Assembly (NCBI GenBank): GCA_000969725.1
Contig: JXSR01S023097.1
Source: Ophiothrix spiculata
Taxonomy: Eukaryota; Echinodermata; Ophiuroidea; Amphilepidida; Ophiotrichidae
Strand: one strand, 5' to 3'
DNA length: 24,555 nucleotides
This document shows, piece after piece, positions 1-8,539 of this stretch (position 1 is its first letter; each line of letters begins with the position of its first letter). The notes under the pieces are model-generated. The model worked only from the letters and a program-made list of their open reading frames with translations, was not told where the DNA came from and made no database searches. The position numbers and the translations under genes were made by a program.

Positions 1-360
1 TCAAGGATAAGTGAGATAATGGCTGATTAATTTGACCAACCCAAAGTGTTCAAAGTCACCCCGGTTTTACGGTACTTTTAAAAGTACTTTTTAGGTCTTG
101 CCTCGATCTGGTTATATAGCTATCATATGATCAGGTTTTACCCAATCAAGTCTGTTAAATTTATTAATGCGGTATATAAGAAAGACTATTGCCCTGAAGT
201 AGTATGAAAGTATCAAGATCACTAAGAGGAAATAGTTTTTACTATTGCCGAATTTGAGAGCAGCCAATATTTGTTTTATAAACCAATTTTGTTTTGAGAG
301 GGCAATGGTAAAAGACTATTAGTGACTGACTCAAGTAATGCCAATTGGTACATAATATTA
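1..360. other. AT-rich non-coding DNA
   Basis: No gene is seen. A short inverted pair (AGTTTTTACTATTGCC near 234-249 with its complement at 301-317) suggests that the palindromic element downstream begins here. AAATTTATTAAT followed by a GTATATAA-like string occurs at about 157-180 and recurs near 1323-1347. Confidence 0.5.
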
Positions 361-426
361 TACAAATATTGAATGCCTGAGAGTGCAATAGTATACAAAT
401 ATTTAATGCCTGAGAGTGCAATAGTA
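361..426. repeat. 33-bp tandem repeat, two copies
   Basis: The unit TACAAATATT(G/T)AATGCCTGAG... occurs at 361-393 and 394-426, differing at one base. It runs directly into the left arm of the palindrome at 416-481. Confidence 0.85.
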
Positions 427-481
427 CAAAATATATCATGAGGTCAAATTTGACCGAATGATATATTTTGTACTATTTCAC
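416..481. repeat. 66-bp near-perfect palindrome
   Basis: The 56 bases at 421-476 form two 28-base arms with no loop. They are complementary except for a GA opposite GA in mid-arm. One further mismatch extends the symmetry to 416-481. The centre is GGTCAAA/TTTGACC. A 66-nt single strand would fold to one hairpin. Parts of both arms recur in the 197-bp units that follow. Confidence 0.9.
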
Positions 482-566
482 GTACATAGGCATTCAAAAT
501 TTTTTATATCATGATACAGGTTTATTTCATGCTGTGCAATAGTACAAACTATTGCACAGGTCAAAT

Positions 567-960
567 CACTGTAATCATGATATAATACAAAATATATCAT
601 GAGGTCAAATTTTTGACTTTTCTATTTTACGAGGCGTAGCCGAGTGAAATGGATCAGTCCAAATTTAACCGAATGATATATTTGTACTATTGCACGAGCA
701 TAGGCATTCAATATTAGTTTTATATCATGATATTACACAGGTTTGTTTCATGCCATGCAATGGCACTGTAATCATGATATAATACAAAATATATCATGAG
801 GTCAAATTTTTGACTTTTCTATTTTACGAGGCGTAGCCGAGTGAAATGGATCAGTCCAAATTTAACCGAATGATATATTTGTACTATTGCACGAGCATAG
901 GCATTCAATATTAGTTTTATATCATGATATTACACAGGTTTGTTTCATGCCATGCAATGG
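567..960. repeat. 197-bp tandem duplication, identical copies
   Basis: Units 567-763 and 764-960 appear identical. Each contains a TATCATGAGGTC...CCGAATGATA inverted pair, around an inner imperfect hairpin built on GAGGC GTA GCCGAG. A shorter related unit lies at 420-566, lacking the ~55-bp inner hairpin, and a fading copy starts after 960. No reading frame crosses the array. Confidence 0.9.
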
Positions 961-1042
961 AAAATAATTTTTGCACGGCTCAAATCACTGCAATCATGAT
1001 ATAATATATAGTGTATTAATAAAATTAAGCGTGTTGAAGCCG

Positions 1043-1130
1043 TAAATAGTTCTTTGAAAAATACAATTTACGGGTTTTGAAAGACTATTTACAGGTTTTT
1101 GAAAGAATATTTATGGGTTTTGAAATATTA
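1043..1130. repeat. 21-22 bp minisatellite, about 3-4 copies
   Basis: Successive units of the form TTTACGGGTTTTGAAAGAATA start near 1067, 1088 and 1110, with a weaker copy before 1067. Copies differ at two to four positions. Confidence 0.7.
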
Positions 1131-1475
1131 TTTATTGCTGCGTCATTTACTATATACGTGAATCAACCTTCACGCATGGAATTACATGCGCATAAAACTT
1201 AATTGCACAAGCTGTTACGTGCATTAACCTATTACTGGCATGGTTAGCATTGTGTTAGTGTACATTTTTTGATAAAATTAATTACTGAATTAAGCCATGC
1301 AAGTAAAAATCACATTATTCTAAAATTTATTAATACAGTATATAAAACAAATATATACCGACCTTTTTCAGACCTCTGGATTAAAACTGACTATGGTCCT
1401 TCAGTGACTAAAATTCAGCCATTTTCAGCCAGTAAAATAGCTAAATTTTGAACTATTTTTTGGAACAGCAAAATT

Positions 1476-2010
1476 TGCAGTACCGCTTCGCGGTACTGCA
1501 CATGTCCGTTTGCACTTCCGCGAAGCGGAAATGTCGGGTCCGCTTCGTATCTCCGCTAGCGGAGATGCAAAGTTTTCTGTGCATTTCCGCTATAAGTTTA
1601 AAAAGTTCCCCCTACAGTTTTAGCGGTAATGCACAAATCTGTTTGCATTGCCGCTAAGCGGAAGTGCCGACTCCACTTAGTATTTCCCCTAGTGGAGATG
1701 CAAAATTTTCTGTGCATTTCCTTCGATTAGAAAAATTACATTCTCTGCTTTATGTCTCCGCAAGTGGAAATGCGCGTTTTTCTGTGCAATCCCGCCTAAG
1801 CGGATATGTCTGCTACGCTTTGTATTTCCGCTAGCGGGGATGCAACTATCTTTTTGCATCTCCGCTAACGTATAAACAAAGTTTCTACTTCATTTTAAGC
1901 GGTACTGCACATATCCGTTTGCACTTCCGCGAAGCGGAATTGTCGGCTCCTCTTCGCATCTCCGCTACCGGAGATGTTAAATTCTCTGTGCATTTCCTCT
2001 AGCGGTTAAA
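1476..2010. repeat. Array of CCGC...GCGG hairpins, left block
   Basis: Palindromes recur at irregular spacing of roughly 30-60 bp. The clearest are 1476-1500 (11-base arms TGCAGTACCGC around a TTC loop), 1516-1530 (TTCCGC-GAA-GCGGAA) and 1549-1566 (ATCTCCGCTAGCGGAGAT, a perfect 18-mer). They are usually flanked by TGCA or TGCAC and separated by AT-rich linkers such as AAGTTTTCTGTGCAT. This block is much richer in GC than its surroundings. Confidence 0.85.
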
Positions 2011-2594
2011 CTTATTCCTCCCACCTAAAATGAATATACGGACGGTATTAACAAATTATTTTGTAATTTAATTCACTTTATATTTAAGGTATATTTCCTT
2101 TTCCCGTGCTTTACTTAGGGCCTATAGGCCCTTATTTGCGTCGATTCAAATTATGTGAGATTTTATAATAGGCCTATATAGCCTAATTGACACTTTAAAT
2201 CTTCCATTGTTCGTAAATCCGAGGACATTTTTGTTATTTATTACACCAATCAATTCAAAGGAACAATAGCAGGATTTGGCCAATTCAAACTGGTTATTAA
2301 TCACATGAAATTAGGCTGTGTTGATCGCACCTCCAAGTTAATCCTTTTGTTGATAATAGGCCTATTAATCGGCATTTTACACATGCATCGATTAGGGCTA
2401 GGTCAAGTTTTCATGCCGCCATCATTGTCAATGTCAATCAAACTTTCAAAAACATCCAATCGATTATCGATATATCAGATACGTATACATGTAGTTCTAA
2501 ATATTAACATGATTAATCATGATTATTATGGGTGAGCTTCTATAGTTTCTCAATTCCCGCGTGTCGAATGAAGGCTTGTTCCCAGAAATTGTCT
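2011..2594. other. Non-coding spacer between the two hairpin blocks
   Basis: AT-rich DNA with several AGGCCTATA-type motifs near 2117-2180 and 2355-2370. An open frame at 2305-2535 has no recognisable domain and lacks support. No transposase is seen. Confidence 0.5.
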
Positions 2595-3330
2595 TACCTG
2601 CTAGCGGAAATGCACATGATTTTTTGTAATACCGCTAGCGGAATTACGAAGCGGTGTTTACATTTCTGCGTGTTTGAATAGAGGGTTTGCACGTGACGTC
2701 ATATCATACTCACAACACCATTTTCATGGGCCGGCAAAAAAAAGTCCCGTCACATTACAATCTTTACGCAGTATCAAGCGACCAGATCACAACTAAAGAT
2801 GACAAGAATATACAGTACATTTATTTAGTGTAATTTTCAATTCATAATTTGAAGTCAATCACGAGTTACAGCCGATTTTGATGTCTTGTTTGCATCACAA
2901 ACTACTCCGCGCTCCACCAAGATGGCGTCGAAACGGTCTGCGTGACGGGTGCGTATCGCGTCGTGCAAACCCTCTATAAAATGATCATGTGTAAAATATT
3001 AAACTTTTTTCCATGATAATGTATGGGTAGCGGGAATGCACATAATTTCTTGCATTACCGCAAGCGGAATTACAAAGCGGAAATATTTTCGCGATACCGG
3101 GAGTGCACAATTTCTTTTGCACTTCCGCTAGCGGGAATGCGAAGGGGAGTTAACATGTCCGCGTGTGTAATGTTATAATGAAACTAGGCTGATTTGTTGT
3201 GCCTGCTTGCGGGAGTGCAAATATTTTATGGTAGTCCCGCTAGCGGAGATGCGAAGCGGAGCCGGCACTTCCGCTTCGCGGAAATGCAAGCGGATGTGTG
3301 CAGTACCGCTAGCGGTAGTGCACAGAATTA
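2595..3330. repeat. Array of CCGC...GCGG hairpins, right block
   Basis: These are the same hairpin family as the left block. Examples are ACCGCTAGCGGAATTAC near 2630, CTTCCGCTAGCGGGAATG near 3121 and GTACCGCTAGCGGTAGTG near 3303. They are again flanked by TGCA. A 300-bp MITE (2679-2976) interrupts the block. Confidence 0.85.
2679..2976. mobile_element. MITE with GAGGGTTTGCACG terminal repeats
   Basis: The terminal inverted repeat ATAGAGGGTTTGCACG (2678-2693) has its exact complement at 2962-2977. If TA is the target duplication, the element spans 2681-2974. The interior includes CCAAGATGGCG (2918-2928), which matches a YY1-type site. It has no open frame, so it is non-autonomous. TA duplication suggests Tc1/mariner-type mobilisation, which is inference. 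Confidence 0.8.
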
Positions 3331-3399
3331 TGTCAATTTTAATACCTGAAATTTTAGTCACTTCAGGTCCATAGTTTTAACCAAAGATCTTTTAATCAG

Positions 3400-3618
3400 T
3401 ATACCCTATCCACTCGTCCAATTCAACTTTTTTCTGACAAACTTTTAATTTTTTAAATACTCCAACTTTCAATAGTTTAACAAATCACCATACTCTATGG
3501 TTAAGCATTATAAAAGTAATTTGTGCCATTTTTGGCACACTGGTATGAAATAACCCAGTGCTACAGTGACATACATTCAGAAAATACATGGTTGAATTGG
3601 ACGAGTGAATAGGGTATA
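3400..3618. mobile_element. MITE with 28-bp terminal inverted repeats
   Basis: Bases 3400-3427 and 3591-3618 are inverted repeats with a single mismatch; each end reads TATACCCTATCCACTCG. The interior of ~160 bp has no coding capacity. A TA or TATA target duplication is possible at the ends. It sits exactly at the right edge of the candidate foldback element. Confidence 0.85.
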
Positions 3619-3755
3619 GTTGTATATTATCTTTCCAACAGGACTATACAAACACTGCATGCTTTACCAGTCTCAGTATCATTTATTTGGTTCAGTGACT
3701 TTGGTTTTTCAACTTGGTTTAAATGCATTGTTGCGTTCTGAGTCCACCTCCAGTT

Positions 3756-4135
3756 TTGAACGGATTCTAATTTGTGTGTTTGTTCTTTTATTGAGGGGTC
3801 CCACACTGACCCACAATATTCCATAGTTGGGCGAACTAGGGATTTAAAGGCAAGGTTTTTGACATTTTTTGAGCATAAGTGTAAGTTCCTTTTTGCTTTA
3901 GCTGTGATTTTAGATATATGGGAATTTCAGAATTTCGACTAAAGTTAGATGTAATAATTACACCTGGGTATGGATATTCTTTCACTTCATATAGTTCAGT
4001 GTCATTAAGCACATATTTATAATGAAGTGGATTTCTAGAATGGGTTACTCTCATGACATAACATTTCTTGGTGTTAAAGTTTATCTGACACTTCCTCTGC
4101 CATGCAGTGAGAGCATCTTAATCAGACTGTAACAT
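3756..4135 (-). pseudogene. Non-LTR retrotransposon (LINE) reverse transcriptase relic
   Basis: Read on the minus strand, this segment gives the C-terminal part of a LINE reverse transcriptase and the start of the thumb region. The sequence shows DALTAWQRKCQ, FNTKKCYVMRVT, YPGVIITSN, and then, in another frame, LVRPTMEYCGSVWDPS and KLESVQ. These blocks occur in this order in Jockey/CR1-type elements. An in-frame stop (4118-4120) and at least one frameshift near 3830 show that it is dead. Homology fades below 3756, where unrelated sequence follows. The polymerase core and endonuclease are absent. It ends about 120 bp upstream of SSADH exon 1, in the opposite orientation. Confidence 0.8.
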
Positions 4136-4164
4136 GCCAGCATCCGCAGGACCGGCTATTCTCC

Positions 4165-4250
4165 TGTATATAAGATACTATACCTAGATAGTTGACTTGA
4201 CTTCTTTGCTTTTGTGTTCTGTATCACTGTCAGTTTTTCTTGTAGATAGA
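4165..4250 (+). promoter_or_regulatory. Possible core promoter or 5' splice-leader boundary of ALDH5A1
   Basis: TATATAAG at 4167-4174 lies about 90 bp before the start codon, at a distance that would put transcription start near 4200. A pyrimidine-rich run ending TTCTTGTAG (4236-4245) alternatively looks like a splice acceptor, which would make this the 3' edge of an intron. Both readings rest on short motifs only. Confidence 0.25.
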
Positions 4251-4258
4251 TCACCAGG

Positions 4259-4495
4259 ATGGCAGCCACCAAATCATTGACATGGACACAAGGGAACATA
4301 GTGCATTATCTTAGGCAGAATGCATATATTGGTGGAGCTTGGGTGACTGCTAGTGATGGCAAAACGTTTACAGTTACCAACCCTGCTACTGGTGAGGAAC
4401 TTGGTCAAGTAGCTGACATGGGTGTGGTGGAAACGGAAATGGCTGTAAAGATAGCTTATGAAGCGTTCCAGTCTTGGAGAGAAACATCAGCTAAG
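4259..4495 (+). CDS. ALDH5A1: SSADH exon 1 (residues 1-79)
   Basis: This is the first recognised coding exon of succinate-semialdehyde dehydrogenase, a mitochondrial NAD-dependent enzyme of GABA catabolism. It opens with ATG at 4259 in a strong Kozak context (A at -3, G at +4). An in-frame TAG at 4247-4249 excludes a longer reading frame in contiguous DNA. It encodes 79 residues including YIGGAWV, TVTNPATGEELG and AYEAFQSWRETSAK, which match the N-terminal NAD-domain lobe of the family. The donor AAG|GTATGG is at 4496. Residue 1 corresponds to about residue 41 of the human precursor, so the usual presequence is absent. Either an upstream exon supplies it or this form is not imported. A pyrimidine-rich stretch ending in TTCTTGTAG (to 4245) could be an acceptor for a non-coding upstream exon. 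Confidence 0.9.
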
Positions 4496-5081
4496 GTATG
4501 GAGGGTATGTGTGTGTGTATGTGGGCGGGTGGAGGAGGAGTTTGGAGTGGGTGTGTGGGTGGGGATATGGGAAAATAAAGTGTTTGGAGGTTGAGTGTAT
4601 TGTGTACCCAGGTATTGATAGGTGATCTTAATTTTGAAGGATAGGAACTTGGTCTATGACTATGTGTGCAACAGGAACAGAAATGGTTGCACATTTCTAA
4701 GAGCAGATTAACAAGATAAAGGTGGTGACTTCAGCTTATGGCCGAAATATGTGATTTCCCCCCGAAAATGTCCAAAAATGTGTCTTTGGTCCATTTTGAT
4801 TGTGACATCAGTTTTAGACCAAAATATATTATTCTTCCCCCACCCATGGGAAAAATATTTTAAGGTCAATGTTTTTGGAGAAAGGCTAACTTAAAATTTG
4901 CTTGATTAAATTTTGTCACAATCTAGAAACAAATATCTGAGATTTTTCCTCAATTTTTTTGTTCAGTTTCAACTTTTTTTTTTATACAAAAAAGTTTTGC
5001 TTTAAAAAAAAATGCAAAATCTACTTTCATATGTTAGAATCACTAAATACTTTTTAACTGGATTGCTATTTTTTATTTCAG
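4496..5081 (+). other. ALDH5A1 intron 1
   Basis: A 586-bp phase 0 intron, GTATGG...TTTCAG. It starts with a short GT-rich stretch (4505-4560) and is otherwise AT-rich with homopolymer runs. No further gene is seen. Confidence 0.85.
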
Positions 5082-5165
5082 CAAAGATGCGAAACTTTGA
5101 AGAAGATGTTCCAACTAATGACAGAACAGAAAGATGATCTTGCAAAGTTAATAACTACGGAACAG
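5082..5165 (+). CDS. ALDH5A1: SSADH exon 2 (residues 80-107)
   Basis: This 84-bp phase 0 exon is bounded by TTTATTTCAG and GTAGGC. It encodes QRCETLKK, then MTEQKDDLAKLITTEQ, the helical segment leading into the GKPL motif of exon 3. Human SSADH has a closely similar KDDLARIITAES at this point, and bacterial GabD has DDLARLMTLEQ. Both splice sites are canonical and the reading frame is open on both sides. The last ~20 exon bases and the donor reappear twice in the following intron (5466-5690), which is unusual. The exon identity is secure from alignment with the family; the duplicated copies are probably not used. Confidence 0.9.
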
Positions 5166-5690
5166 GTAGGCTATTGTGTTACTAGCTATACTACAGTAGA
5201 ACCTTGATAACACAAAATCTTTGGAGCCCAAGATTTTAGTTTGTGTTATCAGAATTGTGTGTTAGACCTTTTGACACAAAAAAATTGTGTATCCAACTCA
5301 TGTTACATAGAAAATCCACAAATGGGACTCCAAAATCATTTTGTGCTATCAGGGTTTTTGTGATAAGAGTTTTTGTGTTAATGAAGTTCCACTGTTGTGA
5401 CCACTGATTACGAAGTGGCATAACTTGAGGGTCGGGCGCCGGTGGTGGGGGACGCAAGTTCTCGGCTCAAGTTGATAACTACTGAACAGGTACAGGCTGT
5501 TAATTGTGCTGCTCGTCAGTTACCACTGATTATGTAGTGGCATAATTTGGGTGTCGGGCACCAGGGGTGGGGGTACTCGAGTTCTTGGCTCAAGATGATA
5601 ACTACTGAATAGGTACAGGCTGTTGTGCTGCTTTCTAGATACCGCTGATTACTTAGTGGCATAATTTATGCGTCGGGATATTAGGTGTCA
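5136..5690 (+). repeat. Tandem copies of the exon 2 / intron 2 junction
   Basis: The junction AAGTTAATAACTACGGAACA|GGTAGGCT of exon 2 is repeated at 5468-5496 and 5591-5620, where it reads TTGATAACTACTGAACAG|GTACAGG and ATGATAACTACTGAATAG|GTACAGG. The unit is 123 bp. Its other half (CACTGATTA...AGTGGCATAA...GTCGGG) follows each copy at 5401, 5523 and 5642. The first unit is the functional exon end and is interrupted by the insertion at 5192-5396. The second copy keeps the amino acids LITTEQ, while the third has a stop in place of Gln. Confidence 0.8.
5192..5396. mobile_element. MITE-like insertion in the first junction repeat
   Basis: ACAGTAGAACCTTGATAACA near 5192 is matched by an imperfect reverse complement (GTGTTAATGAAGTTCCACTG) near 5377. 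A TA precedes the left CAG; no clear TA follows the right end. The insert separates two parts of the 123-bp repeat that are contiguous in the other copies, which independently shows it is an insertion. The CAGTAGAACC end resembles pogo/Tigger-type termini, a weak inference. Confidence 0.6.
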
Positions 5691-7994
5691 GCTTAATTAT
5701 TAAAAATGGTCTACTGACTGCCAAAATATGGGAATGCCCCTCCCCCTCCCGGGGAGTTTGTCAATAGAATTGTTTTCTTTCTTGTACTTGAACGCTTCAT
5801 TGCTAAACAAAACAAAACCATTTCAATAAATACCACAACAGGTAAGTTCAACGAAGTAAATTAAAACTTCCCAAACCGTTTCATTGGTAGTGAAGGGAAT
5901 AATTACTATTGTCAGTAACTTGAACTTTCAGGTTTTAGTACTTGATCAAAATGTATTCACAAAGAAAATACTTTTTACTTGTTGTTACTAGAGATGGACA
6001 ACAAACCAATAGTGTAATTTGCATTTGAAAGAGAGAATTTTAACAATAAAGATAGGTGTCAAACCATGGAAATAGTAGACTTTTTCCATGGTCAAACCCA
6101 GGTTTTTTCCCTTGATATGTGTACTCGAGAGGCTGTTCTACCATAATTATTAAAATAAAATGTGTGAATATTGAAAAATGTTGTCAAATTTTGGTTGAAA
6201 ATAGGGAGAATCAGAAACACATAAATTGTGTGTGTAAAGAGACTGCATATCGAAGGATGATAAATGATGCATATCAGCAAACTCTGTATTCACAAAAGCG
6301 TGCCTCTAACCTTCACAAAAACACTGTCATCTTGGGGCTTTGCCTCAAGACCAACGCCAGGGCATTATTTTAGCCACTATCATATTCCTTCTGATGAACC
6401 TTCAGTAAGGCATAGTTCCATTGAACTTCAATACAAGCCAAAAGTTTGTAGGGACCAAGTCCCATCCAGAATTGTAGAGTTTGAGTTTAGGATTGTTTTA
6501 AGGTTAAGGATTAGGATTAAATTTAAGGTTTTAGATGTTAGTTAGTTTTAGGATTGGGTAAGGGTTTAAAGGCATTAGCCATGATCCACTTGGGTATGAA
6601 AAATGGTGAAAACTTACTTGAATCAAAGAAAGACCATATAAAATCAAAACAATCAAAGAAAATCATATCGCTGGCTCTAAAAAGACAATTTTCAACCAAA
6701 TTTATTTCTTGGGGTTCTGTCAGCAGTGTTTCTATTTTCCTAAAGTTTGAGATTCCAAATGTGGCACCTGTTTGATTTAAAAGTGAGCATCATTCTTTAG
6801 GAAGGTTAAATATACTTAAAACATGATTTCTTCACTAAAATATATAATATTAGTAACAAAGAAGTTTAAATTTCAAAAATGTAGTGATTTATATCTAGAA
6901 ATACTATCACTGCATTTTTCATTCTCTGGAGAATGAACAATTCAAAGCATAAATAAGTATCTGTTTTACTATGAATGTTCAAGTTCAACAAGAATGGTTA
7001 TGGATATTAGCTAGTAGTTAGAAGTACCTTCTAAAAATGCAATAAAATAAGTTGGTGTTGAGGAAAGTTGAACTTCACTTTTGTGATCGTTGCTATTGCC
7101 TTTTTATAATTTTCTGTTTGTAAGTAGTTAAATTTAATAAGATGCAGTTTCAAGATTGGTTAGGTTTTTTTTATTTTTTTTATTTTGTACAAAAAATTAG
7201 TCCATAATGACAAGGATTGTATGATCATGGGGTGGGGTGTAAGGGAAGGGGGTATTGGCACCTCCACCTCCAAAATATGACAATGTCGAAAAATCCAACA
7301 AAAGTACAAGAAGATCCACAAAAAGAGTCTTCTAAACATGTACAAAATAATTTAAGCCCTGGTATTTTTGATTGTCGCTTTTTCAGAACCACTGAAATCA
7401 TATATAGGCAGGGTAATGAGTTTTAGGCCTACGTCCTAGGAGGTCAACTCTTCAAATTCCCCTTGTGAAAATTGGCATTAACACTTTTAAGTGTTATGCA
7501 ATTAAAATTGCATAAGGTACCCCATACTTCTGTTATTTTTTGATAATCTTTACACCATATATAGGTACATAAAGCACAACCATTTTTTCAGGAAAAAAAT
7601 ATACTTGCCGTTTCAAACTGGCGGCCAAATAACCGATTTTCGCTTCGCGCCATCTTGATTTTGGCCAAAATTTGAAAAACCCACTTCCCGAAGGAATTTT
7701 CCAATAAAATTTGGCTCAAATTAGGAGATCATAAATACATTGACATTGTTAAAATAAAATTTGGAAAATTTACTCCGGGCGGTTTTATGGGCAAATCATT
7801 TTTTTTCGCAACCCCCCAAAATGCTAATTTAATTAGCTCGAAAAATGACGCAGTTGATCTCAATTTTTTACACCAAAAGAAGCGCAACTACTATTTAGGC
7901 AATTACAAAAATTAACATGCCAAAATATTGCGGCATTATAATGCGAGAACCGAAAAACCAAATGTTTGGTACCGCATGGTACCCCTTATGCAGT
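5691..7994 (+). other. Middle of ALDH5A1 intron 2
   Basis: No exon is seen. It holds a short GGATTAGGATTAA-like run (6480-6560), small hairpins at 6063-6092 and 7480-7515, and AT-rich unique sequence. Open frames here (6119-6545, 6554-6775) have no recognisable motifs. Confidence 0.6.
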
Positions 7995-8258
7995 TAGGGG
8001 ACCGTTCACAAACACTTGTAAGGGGGGGCCTGATGCCAAAAGGGGGGCCCTTAAAATGCAAAAAAAATTATCGCGAACATTTTTTCTGGGCCCCCCTTTT
8101 CGACTTGATCAACCCCATAGAAAAGCATGTAAACTCAATTTTTACCGGAAAATTTGTGGTAATTTTTTTCAGGGCCCCCCATACGAGGGTGAACAATTTT
8201 AAGGGCCCCCCCTTTTGGCATCAGGCCCCCCCTTACAAGTGTTTGTGAACGGTCCCTA
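7995..8258. mobile_element. MITE with 63-bp terminal inverted repeats
   Basis: Bases 7995-8057 and 8196-8258 are inverted repeats that differ only by a base or two in G-run length. The ends read TAGGGACCGTTCACAAACAC and include GGGGGGGCC and TGATGCCAAAAGG blocks. The loop is 138 bp, so the element is nearly all hairpin. TA at each end is a plausible target duplication. It lies about 110 bp before exon 3. An open frame over it (7928-8248) is a by-product. Confidence 0.88.
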
Positions 8259-8371
8259 GGTGTTAATAACCAAAACACTCAAAACTCGAAAAAAAAAATT
8301 GTCAAATGCATTGTAAAAGATAGAAAATTCAAACTTTACATATTGTGAACACAAATGTTGCAATTTTTCAG

Positions 8372-8539
8372 GGTAAACCATTGGCTGATGCTAAAGGGGA
8401 AATCAGCTATGCAGCTTCGTTTTATGAGTGGTATGCTGAAGAAGCCAAGAGACTGTATGGTGATGTTTCACCACCTATGACAGGAAAGAGAGCTATTACC
8501 ATCAGACAACCTGTTGGAGTCGCTGGAATGATTACTCCA
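8372..8539 (+). CDS. ALDH5A1: SSADH exon 3 (residues 108-163)
   Basis: This 168-bp phase 0 exon has acceptor CAATTTTTCAG and donor GTAAGT. It encodes GKPLADAKGEISYAASFYEW, followed by the YAEEAKRLYGDV and PVGVAGMITP motifs. The order GKPL-x-EA/AK-GEI-Y is typical of class 5 aldehyde dehydrogenases, and the exon ends exactly before the WNFP motif carried by exon 4. The segment forms part of the NAD-binding domain and the strand leading to the oxyanion Asn. Nothing in it is broken. The donor is followed by a second weaker GT within ten bases, which is common and probably irrelevant. Confidence 0.93.

Larger units (their letters stand above)
1350..3405. mobile_element. Candidate foldback element filled with short GC hairpins
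   Basis: The outer ends are degenerate inverted repeats. TATGGTCCTTCAGTGACTAA at 1392-1411 is matched in reverse complement at about 3352-3373, and weaker symmetry continues out to ~1350 and ~3405. Inside are two arrays (1476-2010 and 2595-3330) of short palindromes such as TACCGCTAGCGGTA and TTCCGCGAAGCGGAA. No transposase frame is present. The unit as a whole is an inference from the paired ends and the shared interior; I cannot name a known family. Confidence 0.55.

Noticed and set aside
567-960. CRISPR array
   Set aside because: Only two long identical units without variable spacers, in animal DNA; it is a plain tandem duplication.
3627-3755. Extension of the LINE relic to 3627
   Set aside because: The frame stays open but the residues after KLESVQ no longer match reverse transcriptase; probably a deletion joint with unrelated DNA.
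6480-6565. Telomere-like GGATTA/TTAAGG run
   Set aside because: Irregular, short and without a true TTAGGG period; treated as low-complexity intron sequence.
7928-8248. 106-codon open frame
   Set aside because: It runs through both arms of a MITE and has no domain; the openness comes from G/C runs.
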